Shown piece by piece: positions 36,501 through 47,248 of a stretch of 64,000 nt of DNA; position 1 is the stretch's first letter; the number at the start of each line of letters is the position of its first letter. The notes below the pieces were generated by a model that searched no databases, had not been told where the DNA came from, and worked only from the letters and a program-made list of their open reading frames with translations. The stretch spans positions 2,666,001 through 2,730,000 of the forward strand of contig JAYKKR010000002.1 in assembly GCA_036971615.1 (NCBI GenBank), in the 5' to 3' direction. This DNA is from Amyloporia xantha. Its lineage: Eukaryota > Basidiomycota > Agaricomycetes > Polyporales > Adustoporiaceae. A program made the translations under genes and the position numbers.

Positions 36501-36752
36501 TTGACGCCTTGGCGCGGTGTACTTCACGATACTCTAAGAACCCATCCAGCACGGATCAAAATTCGTCGCAAATACCCACCCTGATGGAAAAATTCCAGCA
36601 GAAATTTGACCATTGGAACAATAAGTACGTTTCTCTTCGGCTATCCTGTTTTGCTTGTGACTCATAACATGTATTTCAGTACCGCTCTAACCCCACATCC
36701 GGGTGATGATGGCGCTATCGGAGGATCAGAGTCCGAGTCGTTGTCCAGTTAA
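33575..36752 (+). CDS. DUF6535 domain-containing membrane protein
   Basis: Predicted 929-residue protein. Exons: 33575-33799, 33855-33959, 34023-34241, 34330-35569, 35637-36143, 36204-36624, 36680-36752. A basic, disordered N-terminus precedes WAECAKQVWEREENMVQKWKDEI and LLTFAGLFSAALTAFNVQYY, the defining DUF6535 start, then paired hydrophobic segments (TLWFSALVFSLSAASIAISV; IPFIISLLPILLQTSLALFL; and a long IVAGIVTGLVATLLTATMLTALL region). The C-terminal ~500 residues are soluble, helix-rich and look like solenoid repeats. DUF6535 is essentially restricted to Agaricomycetes and has no known function. The GAC T|GTATGT donor at 35569 joins the frames that otherwise end at CMWIHQS. Confidence 0.82.
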
Positions 36753-38136
36753 TTGAATCCAGGTTACGTGACCATACCTATTCACTACTAGCTTGGAGTC
36801 CTATATCACGATCCGGATCACCGAGTTGATTCAGTTACAGTGATGATTGAGATTGAGTGCAGCAACAACGCGTTTATGTGCAGTGACTTCAGGCGACACC
36901 CACCGTGAGCATGTCTGCGAAAGAAAGTGCGTTCAAATGTTGTTTTGAATTCTGCGGTTTATTTACGTGGTGGACGACTACCCGATTACGCCGCGGGCAT
37001 TCAAAGTATAGAGATCCACGTGAAGTATGAATATACATAGATCAGCCTGCGCCGACTCGGGGCAAGGGAGTGCATCACTGACCCTTCAACGGACAGCACG
37101 CAGACAGAGACGTTGGATGTTCCGCACAACGACCATCTGTCGTTGTCATAGTCGAGCTAAATGAAGCGGCACAGGCTCCCGATGCATAGGTCTCAAAACA
37201 ACGCGCCTGAGCTGGATCAGATATATGCGTTGGGACTGAAGCAGGGGTGAGACCAACGGTGATAAGTAGTGGTGAGGTCGATCTCCCTTTCCATGAAGCG
37301 ACACTCACTACAAACGATAATGAATAAACATGCAGCCGAACTGCACACAGCGCAGGGGGGCGAGCAATGTGTAATGCGGTAAAAAAAAGGATGTGAACGA
37401 GCGAGCCATGGATGATTGCTGATGATTCTGGGCTGCCAATCAGATGTCCGATCGCATAGAATAAAAAGTGGTTGAATGCTGAATATTGGAGGACAGTGAA
37501 AATATGCGGAAAATACTGGCACGGTGTCGCAAGTGTTGGGTGGGAAACAGGAATATTACATCATGCATTAGGCTTTGCAATGAGGCAAGAAGAACCATCG
37601 GCCGTCCCATAGAACACTGTTATAGCCATCATAGGCTCTAGCGTGTTCTATTTCTTTGGCAAAGATCGTCGATTATGGAAAGGGAGGGAGCGCACCAGAT
37701 TAATATTGCCTCTGACTATCGCTCTGACCGAGAGACGCGAATGACACAGCCGTGCCTGATTCACTTATAGAATCCACAATGTGAGGCTGAGGTCGGTATT
37801 ACAGTTGAGTATACAATATTAATGAGGCCGTAACTTCTGGTGAACAAAGTCGTGAAAACACCCCTCGTGTGATGCTCGGCTCGATCCAGAAAAGTCCGCA
37901 GAATAGGAAGGCCTTTGGCCAGCCATCTAACCATGGCTTTGAGCATCAGAACGCCGCACTTTGGGTTTGTTCGCAGTATGCAGCAGCACATACTGACAGA
38001 CTGATACTGTATGAATCGCGACCGGTTGCGGACGCGTGTCACGCATACACGACTTGACGCGTCACGTCAGCGCGTAACGCCTCCGCTACCTTTCCTTTTC
38101 CCGACTCGGTTCAGAGCAACGCATATAACATTGCCC
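36753..38136. other. Intergenic, CEG1 upstream region
   Basis: 1.38 kb with no supported gene. The proximal part is GC-rich and contains ACGCGT at 38032-38037 and 38057-38062. Confidence 0.45.
38055..38069. promoter_or_regulatory. MCB/CRE-like element, CEG1 promoter
   Basis: TGACGCGTCACGTCA, 68 bp upstream of the CEG1 start. It is identical to the element before GPI14. A second ACGCGT lies 20 bp further upstream. Confidence 0.45.
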
Positions 38137-40018
38137 ATGTCGCGAATACCTGACTTGCCTGGGATCCCCGTTCCTCATAGATCAGAACAAGAACTATGGC
38201 TCCGCCAGACCGTCACACGTCTGTGTCAGCTCAAAAGCGGAAGGTAGAGCCCATCCCTCATGCGCCGCCACTCGCTGTTCATTATCCACATCAGCTTTCC
38301 CGGTAGCCAACCCGTTAGTTTTAGTATGCGAGACCTGGAGAAGCTGGATACAAAAGAGTGAGTCTAGCTCATACTTATTATGACTATTGAAACCAAGTTG
38401 CTGCTCCTGTGGCACTGCAGTTACTGGGTTTGTGAGAAGTCAGACGGCGTCCGCGTTCTGCTCTTCGTTCAGACAGATATCCATACGATGGACCAGACAA
38501 TATATCTTGTGCGTCATATACTCCTGTTGACCCTTCTGAAGAATGTCTGGACATCTCTGTCTTTAATCTCGTGCAGATTGACCGCCACAACGCCTACAGG
38601 CAGGTGCTAGGTCTCTTCTTCCCACATCACGAGAACCCTCGAAACCCTCTACGCAATACAATTGTCGACGGTGAGCTCGTAATTGATGTTGACCCCCGCA
38701 CACAGCAAGTTTGTGCCTCCAATTCCTTTCGAATAAGTCACGAGACTGATGTCCTTTGTCTTCCTTTGTCCAGGAGACATTGCGATATCTTGCGTTCGAT
38801 TGTCTTGTTGTCGATGATCAGAATGTAATGTCAAGACCACTGGATAAACGCTATGGGGTAAGTTAATTAGCTTCGGTATGATGTTCGTGAATCTCAGGGA
38901 TGTCAATTGCAGCGGTTGAAAGCATGGTTCCACGAGCCTTATGCAAAAATGTTGATGGACCATCCTCATGTAGCTGGTACTCAACCTTTCGAGTAAGTTC
39001 TAACATGCTTTCCAGCTAAACTGTGGTAGTAAATCTGCACCATCAGGATCAAAGTCAAACGTGTCCAGCTATCTTACCACGTCGATGATGTATTCAATAT
39101 CGACCTTCCAGCTCTTCAGCATGGCAATGATGGTCTTATCTATACTTGCGCGGAGACGCCATACATTCCAGGAACTGATCACAACATGTTAGTCAACATT
39201 ATGTTACTTGGACCTCGACTTTAATCTGACCGTCTTTCACAAACAGACTGAAATGGAAGCCCCCTTCTGAGAATTCCATTGACTTCAAATTGGTTCTGCG
39301 TTTTCCTCCGGTCTCAAAGAAATCGCCACAGCCCGACTTCAATGCTAAGCCGGTCTTCGAGCTCCACGTCTACTGCGGCGACGAGCGAGGTACGCATCGG
39401 TATGAATTCTACGATGTTATGCACGTTGAAGACGATGAATGGGAAAAGTCAGCCCCCTGCATTTCATTACCTCGGATTCCTTACTCATGCTTATTTCGTT
39501 TCTTAATATTGTAGGATGAAGGCGGCAGGAGAGCAATTTGACGATCGCATCGTAGAGGTGCATTGGGACCCTGAGCACGAGCGATGGCGTCTGATGCGTT
39601 TCAGAGATGATAAACCCGCTGGCAACTACAAGACAGTGGTGGAGAACATCATCAAGAGCATCGCAGACGGTGTCGAGAAAGAGACAGTGAGTATTGCACA
39701 ACGAGTCAGTGCATGCATTGTATAGCTGACCTGCTCGAAAAGCTGTTGGAGCGATCCAATTCTATTCGTAACGCGTGGAAGGTCCGCCATGCCTCAGGTG
39801 CCTCAGGAGGGAACCAGCAGGCTCCTCAGGCGCGGCCCCTCCCCCCAAAGCCTCAGCAACCCGCTTTCCACCACGCCTTACCTCCCAAACCCCAGTTGTC
39901 CGAGCCCAAGCCACCAGTGCAAACAGGACCCGAAGGAGAACCGCGTTACGGCCCGTTAGCGTCCTCCCGCTGGAGCAAAGTCACTGGACCCGATATGGTC
40001 GCAGGAATGTACAGATGA
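38137..40018 (+). CDS. CEG1: mRNA guanylyltransferase (capping enzyme alpha subunit)
   Basis: Predicted 447-residue GTP:RNA guanylyltransferase, which transfers GMP to the 5' diphosphate end of nascent pre-mRNA in the nucleus. Exons: 38137-38243, 38295-38357, 38421-38508, 38577-38708, 38774-38857, 38913-38992, 39047-39187, 39247-39447, 39515-39686, 39743-40018. Nucleotidyltransferase motifs are in order: CEKSDGVR (motif I, Lys63 nucleophile), TIVDGELVID (motif III), YLAFDCLVVD (motif IIIa), DGLIYTC (motif IV), LKWKP (motif V), and the OB-fold end IVEVHWDPEHERWRLMRFRDDKPAGN (motif VI region, split here for clarity). The proline-rich C-terminal tail (about 80 residues) is typical of basidiomycetes. 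No phosphatase domain is fused, as expected for fungi. Confidence 0.95.
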
Positions 40019-41693
40019 GTGGGTGAGCGGGCGTGGGGCCTGCCATCTGCCATCGGTTGCGCGCAGCAGTGTCCCCTGGTGTGAACGTCATGACTTCTGA
40101 TGGGCGTCGGTCAGGTCGGGGTTGACTGTCGCAAATTCGCAGTGGCATCAGGCTTGGATGCGCCTAGGATGGAGCATGCGTCCGCACGCGATCAAGGATG
40201 GGCGTGGACCCGACGCTAACGAGTGCAATGATGTCCATCCGGCATCGTCTGGCCTCCAAATATCCTCGTGGCGATCGACAGGTGTGCGTATGTAGGACCG
40301 GTACAAGTCGGCATGCTAGACTCGGCGGCACGCCACCCCCTTGTGCGCGAGTCTGGGTCGGAAGGTGCGTCTCCCGGTGGGGCGGAGAAGCGTTGAGTCG
40401 GAAGCGCGGTCAGACTGGAATGATGACATGATCGACAAATCACCGTTATATTGAAATTCTGACCGGGGTGCTCTCGTGTATGTACATCCAGATCCACCTA
40501 TCGTACGTCGTAATCGTAATGCTCGGCACCGTTACCCCATGTGCGTGGTGGGTGGATCGGGAAGAAAACGCCGAACAAAGTCGTGAGGTCGTGACGAACG
40601 AGAGCAGTGCACGCGAGAGCAAATAGGAAAGCAACAATCGGACCCAAGAGATATAAAAAAGAGACAGGATAGATGCATGTCTAGTCGTTACAGAGTCAGA
40701 AGACAGAGAGAAGGAATACTAAGAGAGCTTTCTGATAAGGATTTCTGAATCGGTGATCGTCCGACGCAAGAGCAATAACGACAACAACACCAGGGAAACA
40801 AAATAAAAAGCCAACCACCAACCGAGCGTCGTGATGAGGAGTGTGGGTAACGTAACGTAAAGGCGGGCGCGAAAACAAGCGGGCCCGATAGAGACGTAAA
40901 TGCAGGAATGCTAAAATGCAGGAGTCATGAATGCAAGGTGAAGGAATCAAGACCATCTAGGCGTGAGTGGAATAGCAGCAAGAGCCACCTTGCGATAGGG
41001 AAGATATAATATGCGATCCAAGACGTGAAGGTCGTGAAGGAGTAGAAGGCACTTGGAAGGATGCGGGAAGGAAGATGGGAAGGGGATGGAAAAGGGAGAG
41101 CGAGAGCGAGGGGACGATAAGGGATATGCATATCGGTGAGACGAGACGAGAGATGCAACACTGGTTCACGACGAGGTCGAGATGAAATATGACGAGACAA
41201 ATGTTCGCTGAAGAAACGGTATGCTAGACGTTTTGCGAGATGGTGCACGAAGGGTGAAGACGCGCCCAAGCGAGAAAAGGGGGAGGAAACAAGAGCCGTG
41301 AGGAGCGCGTATTCGTGGCGGAGAAGCTGCAGGCATCGTGAATAGGAGTGCGCGAGAAGATAGGAAGAGGGGGACAGACGTGTGGGTACGTAGCAGAAGC
41401 GCAGTTACGCCTTGAGCGTTAGGCCGCGAGGGCCGACGGGGTTCGTGACAACGAGACTTGAAGACGAGAGACAGAGACGTGGGCGAGAGACGCGTTGCGC
41501 GAGTCGTGAACAGACGGTCGTCAGGAGCAAACGAGACAAGACAAGACGCAAGAGATGGGTAGCATAGGTGCGGCTGCGTGCGATACTCGACGCAGTTTTG
41601 GTCATCATCATTACCGTTAACGTGGGTGCTGTCCCTCCCCTCCACGTCTCTCACATCACAGCGGCGAGGAAGCAAGGACCAGACGCGACCTGC
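40019..41693. other. Intergenic; strongly purine-rich on the plus strand
   Basis: About 1.7 kb between CEG1 and a minus-strand gene. From roughly 40640 to 41570 the plus strand is dominated by G and A (GAGA, GGAAGG runs), so the minus strand is a long C/T tract. This asymmetry makes spurious long minus-strand frames. No gene is supported. Confidence 0.45.
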
Positions 41694-42643
41694 TCAGTAG
41701 AACAGGTCGTCAACATCTGTGCGCGTGAGGGAGAAGAACGGCGGCGGGCTGGGAATGACGGGCAAGTCACCGAACCGCTCCGCCTCCCTACGGCGCGTGC
41801 TCGCCAGCTCGGACTCGACGAACGAGTAGCTGAAGGAGCGCATCATGCCGGACGGGCTGGGCGGGGCCGCGCGGCGGGTCGTGATCGCGTTGTAGGTGCT
41901 GTTCAAGGTGAGCGCGGGGGCGTCAGCCGAGTGCTGGTACGTTTCAAAGTCCATGAATGTCGTGGTGTCGAACGCTGAGAAGGACGGCACAGGGAGGAGC
42001 GAGAAGTCCACGGACGACGGTGTGCTCTGTAGAGACGAGGAAGAAGACGGCACGGTGCGGCGGTGCGGGGTACGCGGGGAGATGGTCAGGTCAACGAATT
42101 GCGGAAGCGGAGATAGAGACTGGGGAGATGGGATGTCAGCATGCGACACCGGTGACCGACGCGACCTGTATAGAGCGCGGGTGTGGCGCAACGACTGCAG
42201 ACGACTGTGCTCACCTGGGACGAACCGCCACCATGTATTCCTTCCGGGGCAATATCACCAAAGAACGGCGCCAGGGATGATGTGCTCTCGGGAGCGCCTG
42301 CGCCCGCGCCGGGGCCAAGTTGCCAGGGGGGCGGGACGACTGCTGCGTCACGCGCTACAGCGCTCTCCACGGCCACATTCGACCGGTGCTCTGCCACGCG
42401 TTCTGCGTCGTCTGCCGCGTCGTCGTCTTCATTGGAGGTGTCGGTATCGTCGCGCTGGCCGTCCTGGACGATCCACCAGTCGATGTCGGCGAGGACCCTC
42501 CTGCGCGCGACGTCGGAGCCGGACGACCTGCGCGGGCCATGGCCGCCCTGGCGGGTCAAGTTTCCATTTGATAAGGACGAGGGGTAAGAGTAGGGGGAGC
42601 TGCGGGCTGCAGGCGAAGAGAGGGTGCGACGTAGAGACGGCAT
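41694..42643 (-). CDS. Low-complexity protein of unknown function
   Basis: Two-exon model of 284 residues: 42215-42643 and 41694-42119. The sequence is Ser/Pro/Arg-rich. A short possibly ordered core, RRRVLADIDWWIVQDGQ, lies in the first exon, and SFSAFDTTTFMDFETYQ plus a C-terminal acidic end (TRTDVDDLFY) in the second. It has the composition of basidiomycete phosphoprotein-like unknowns. The splice (CAG|GTGAGC ... CCCAG|TCT) keeps frame; an antisense frame of 249 codons overlaps it but is explained by the GC-rich codon pattern. No function is proposed. Confidence 0.5.
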
Positions 42644-42895
42644 GAGCCGACAGGGGAAGCTGGAACAAGAGGGAGAGGGGGTAGGTGCTGGAGACGATGA
42701 GGACGACGACGAGACGACCGGAATGGTGGTCGTATGGGGTATAGGTCGACGCTCACGACGGGCTGGTGGCGGGAGAGAAGAGGGATGGGAGACACATGAA
42801 CGTATATATATAAGAAAATTATACGTGGGCAATCGGATGTGAAGAGTGACGGGGGACAAGCGCGGCTCGCTCCCATCAGGGACGGGGCGGATAAG

Positions 42896-42925
42896 CCCCT
42901 CAGCGAGCTGCCCCTCAGCGAGCTC
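42896..42925 (+). repeat. 15-bp direct repeat, two copies
   Basis: CCCCTCAGCGAGCTG at 42896-42910 is followed at once by CCCCTCAGCGAGCTC at 42911-42925, one mismatch. Confidence 0.8.
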
Positions 42926-43656
42926 CTCCTTGCCTCGACGCATTTCAATCCTTTGAGTCCTCCAAAACTTCCCTGTCTGCCCCCCTCTTCCTTGCCTTGA
43001 TATACCCCCCTGTCCGCATCCAAAACAGCAAGACACTTGCTCGAACGCGCAGCTCCCCTACCGACATCATTCCGAGCGCGACGAACGTCATGAGCGTTCG
43101 GCAATCCACAAGGACATGTCCTCGGCTGCGACGACATCTTGCATAGCCCCTCTCTGCCAGCTTGGCCCTGTTGCTAAACTACCTTTAGTCCGCCAGCGGC
43201 GAGTTAGACCAGGCAACAAGACGTTTTGTATTCTCCTCGAGGCCGGCGACGACGTATCCTCTGACGCTTCGACCAATCAGAACCGCCCATTATGAAATTC
43301 TAAGCCACCTTCGTGTGCTTCACTGCTTCTACCGCGACGGCCTCCCAATCATTCCTCTTCCGCCTTGTCTCTCTATCCTCGTAGCTACCACCCATGTCTG
43401 TACTACAGCCTGTCTTTCACTCTTATTCCAAATCCAACAGGCACAGCCCCTGGACGTCCGGCGTCCAAGCCAGTGCAACACGATCCAACTTCGCACCAGG
43501 AACGCGGCACCCCTCTATCGTCCAGAACCTATCTTACTCTCGCACGCAAGCATTCCGCGAATACCGAACTCGCGCACGAACGGCGACCGGCTGATGCGCG
43601 CAACGTCATGCCTGATCGCCATGTGCACCTCTGCTCATGGGACATCTCAGCCACAG

Positions 43657-43763
43657 ACGCGTCGTGCCCACCTCCCAGGCGCGTCCGCACGCGTCGACGC
43701 GTCTTTTCTTCCTGCAGTCTTCTTCGATAGGGTCTGCGACGTGCGAGACGCGTCGAGACGCGT
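43657..43763. promoter_or_regulatory. Cluster of five MluI cell-cycle boxes
   Basis: ACGCGT occurs at 43657, 43689, 43697, 43748 and 43758, most of them within GACGCGTC. In fungi ACGCGT is bound by MBF (Mbp1-Swi6 type) at G1/S. No gene start is close, so the target is unclear. Confidence 0.45.
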
Positions 43764-45214
43764 CGGCATTGCGCATTCTTTTCTATACTCGCGTCGCCAG
43801 CTCGCTCGCGGTTTATCTCCGGGCGCGGCGAGCATGCGTGACAACTAAGCTCCCCACTTCCATTCTGAGATAGCCTGGACGTATCCCCGGGTCTCTAGCC
43901 GTTCACGTTATGACACACAGATGGCTACGGGGCGGGAAACCCCAGCGAGCACATACGTTACCCTGTCAGTAGACTATTTGCGTACGAAATGATGCACCCC
44001 TTGCTTAACGTCACGCCTGCTCTTCATCCCGATGTTCTCATCGTCTGATTTTGGCGTGATACACTTAACCTCCCATATACGACTGGAGTTCGAGACTCAT
44101 GCTAGCCTTCGTTTCCGGTCATCAATTTGTAGCTTAGAGGGTGGTACGCCACAAGAATGTTCGCGCCAGTCTATGTATTAATTAATTGACCGTTGCTCTG
44201 TCGAGCACAATCGTATCATCTTATTTGCCGCTCGCCTTCAGAAGCCTTCAGAGCGCCCGATCCTTCCTCGACTGTCTGCAGAGATTGCGCAATGTGTGCG
44301 ATGAGCATCCCTTCGTAGTAATTGCACAGACTACCGTCCTCGTGCAATTGAAGACCTTGGTCGCCTATTTTACCTTCGATCTTCGTAATCATCATTCCAC
44401 ATAGCAAACTACTTATCATGCTTGCTCCCCACAAAATGTCGACGCTGGGACCGCGGCTCTGATAACGTTTCGTCCATCACGCAGGGAATCCCAGAGATGC
44501 CCAAGCTCAGTGTCCCAACTGTCCCCGTCCTTCCCTGCTTGCTTCATAAGCGCCACCCAAGGTGAAATAGGAGGCGAACAGACTCGCCGACGTGATCGAG
44601 CATATCGATGTCCCCTGCCCGAAAGTGGAGATGTCCCAGGCTAGTGTAATGTCGGCGTTCTGTCGGTGGCTGGCCAGGCGTGCTTGTAAAGCAGCGGGCC
44701 GTGCCTGACTAGGAGGGCACGGTGATGATGCTGAGCGAGAAGCCCGGAATTGCCTGCAGGCGAGCCTTCTGTGGTCCCGTAGAGACGAGAGATACGTATG
44801 AAGCGCAGATGATATGAAAGATATGAGTGGCTTGCGGTTCTACCTGTTCCGACGGGCTGGGGACCAGTGATATAATTCCTCGCGGCGCGGAGGCTTTCGT
44901 CCACCGTGTCGTTCACCACACGGATCTTGTGCGGAAGCGATTGCGTGGCGTATCATGAAGGCACTGATCCTTGACAATGATCATGGCTGGAGGAGGAAGG
45001 GACCGTGCTGCCTGCCTTGGTACGAGTAGACAGTGGCATTTTCAATTTCGGCTTCGCTCGATCGTAGACACCTACCATATAAGGCACGTCTAGTAAAGCG
45101 CTTTTCCAGCGGGGCCCCGGGTGTCATCCTGCTTTCCGTCCAACCGCTCGCGACCCGTCCTTTAACCTACAGGCAGCATAGGAATACCTCCGTCGTCGCA
45201 GATATCAGTACACC

Positions 45215-47115
45215 ATGTCGACGGTCTTCTACGGCGACCTCATCTCTCCCACATCTCTCACGACATACCTCGCCCTGCCGCGTGCCCTACTCTCGGTCTC
45301 GCGCACGACCGGCGAGATCCAGTGGCTCGAGGAGTACGTACCAGCGGCCCAGCTGCAGGACACGCTTGCCGCGCATGGGCAGATCGACAATGTCGACCTG
45401 GTAGAGCTGAAGCCGGGCGAGTTCCTGATGCCGGGGTTCATCGACACGCACACAGTGAGTGTTCATCCCGCACGCCATGTGCGTACAGATGCAGTTATGA
45501 ACGCCGTTATTTTGGCTTGCAGCATGCTCCACAGATGCCGAACATTGGCAGGTACATACAGTCACAATTTCATTCTGACCTTATTGCTGACCGGCCTGGC
45601 CATCACAGCGGGCAGCAGTATGAGCTCCTCAGCTGGCTGTCGCATGTCACATTCCCGATGGAGGCTAGGTTTGCGGACCCGAAATTCGCGAAACAGGCTT
45701 ACCAGTCGGTAGTGAAGCGCATTATTGAATGCGGGGTATGTCATTCAGTGCCTCGTGCTTCCTCGGCATAATTTACTTACAATCGAAGGTTTCCTTGCGG
45801 ATAGACCACGACATGCTGTTACTATAGCACATATCACCTGGAAGCGACCAAAGCGCTGGCGGATATAGTACATGCTAGCGGTAAGCTTTTCTTGACCTCA
45901 TCAATATGATTTCATTCCTCACGAAGTGCTCATGCAGGACAGCGAGCATTTGTTGGGGTAGGTAGGGCTTCCGTGACCCGTTCGGGCCGTCCTACGTTGG
46001 ATTACTGATGCGGCTTCTAGAAATGTAACATGGACCGCAATGACGCCAAATACTACGTCGAGCCCTCCGCCGAGACCTCCATGACCCACACCCGCGAGAT
46101 AATCGCCTACATCCGCTCCCTTCCCTCTTCCACGCCGCAACACCCCACTCTGGAGCGCCTCGTACACCCCATCCTCACGCCGCGCTTCGCGATGGGCTGC
46201 ACACCGCAGCTGCTTGCGTCCCTCGGGCAGCTCGCAGGCGCGGACCCAGCCCTGGCGATCCAAACGCACATGTGCGAGAACGAGGGCGAGATCCAGGACA
46301 CCAAGAAGCTCTTCCCGCCCGGGATCCTCCCGCATCCGCCGTCCCCCCCGCCGCCGGGCTGGAAGGGGCGCGGGACGTACGCGAGCGTGTATGACGCGTA
46401 CGGGCTGCTGAGGGGGAACACGATCCTGGCGCACTGTGTGCACCTGGAGGAGCCGGAGGTGGAGATAATCAAGGCGAGGGGGGTGGGCGTCAGCCATTGC
46501 CCGACGAGCAATTTTAATCTGCGGAGTGGGTTCGCGAGGGTCGGTATGCTGCTCGACCGGGGGGTCAAGGTGAGAGACATGCCAGCTCTGATTCTCGCTG
46601 TCTACGTCCTGTCTCTGAAACAGGTTCATTTCTAGGTTGGACTGGGAACCGATGTCTCCGGCGGCTTCGCGCCGTCCATTCTGCGCACCATCCAAGACGC
46701 CAGCATCTGCTCCAAAGTGGTAGCCATACAGGCGCACTCGCCCCCTCCCCACGGCTTCGCAGACAAGCAACTGCCCGTCGCGACGCTCCTGTACCTCGCC
46801 ACGATGGGCGGTGCGCAGCTGTGCAATCTCGCTGACCGCGTCGGCTCGCTGGCGCCGGGCAAGGCGTTTGATGCGCTACTTGTGAGCACACGCACTGAGG
46901 CAGGAAATCCAGCAGTGTGGGGTGCGGATCTCGATCAGGCATTAGGGATTGGGGCGGGCAGCAGCGGGCCCGGGCAAGACGGACGGGTAAAGACAGAGAA
47001 GGAGGTGCTGGAGGGACTGTTGGAGAGGTTCCTCTTTTGTGGAGATGACAGGAATATCAGGAGGGTGTATGTGCAGGGACGGATGATTGGTGGCAAGGAA
47101 TTCCGGGCCAAATGA
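45215..47115 (+). CDS. GUD1: Guanine deaminase
   Basis: Predicted 506-residue amidohydrolase converting guanine to xanthine in purine salvage and catabolism. Exons: 45215-45454, 45523-45551, 45609-45735, 45805-45880, 45938-45957, 46021-46569, 46636-47115. Zinc ligands: GFIDTHTHAPQ (His79, His81), QTHMCEN, LAHCVHL and GLGTDVSGG (aspartate). The family motif TTTCCYYSTYH and the loop CNMDRND are intact. A proline-rich insert HPPSPPPPGWKG before the barrel's later strands is lineage-specific. Two exons are only 20 and 29 nt. The stop codon begins a 30-bp tandem duplication. Convergent with ATG15, 133 bp away. Confidence 0.95.
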
Positions 47116-47172
47116 TGGAAAGCTGACGGACTTCGGTTACACTGATGGAAAGCTGACGGACTTCGGTTACAC
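47113..47172 (+). repeat. 30-bp perfect tandem duplication at the GUD1 stop
   Basis: Two identical 30-bp units, 47113-47142 and 47143-47172, each starting TGATGGAAAGCTGACGG and ending GGTTACAC. The first three bases of the first unit are the guanine deaminase stop codon, so the coding sequence is not changed. Confidence 0.95.
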
Positions 47173-47248
47173 TGATGAGATAAATTACATGTCAGATGTC
47201 CGAAGATGGACTTGGATAGGGGTACAACATTGTCTTGAATTACACTAC

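Larger units (their letters stand above)
42644..45214. other. 2.6-kb GC-rich stretch without a firm gene
   Basis: Contains a 15-bp direct repeat (42896-42925), a cluster of five ACGCGT boxes, and two minus-strand frames worth testing: 44216-44400, with GDQGLQLHEDGSLCNYYEG, and a spliced pair around 44919 and 44760 (IRVVNDTVDESLRAARNY joined to EGSPAGNSGLL). None matches a family I know, so no gene is called. Confidence 0.4.

Noticed and set aside
41896..42645. Plus-strand frame of 249 codons
   Set aside because: It runs antisense through the spliced minus-strand gene, is Arg/Cys/Asp-rich, and arises from GC-rich codon third positions; no motif or start context supports it.
43315..43848. Plus-strand frame of 177 codons
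   Set aside because: Overlaps two other long frames on the same strand, has random composition and includes the MCB cluster; no family resemblance.
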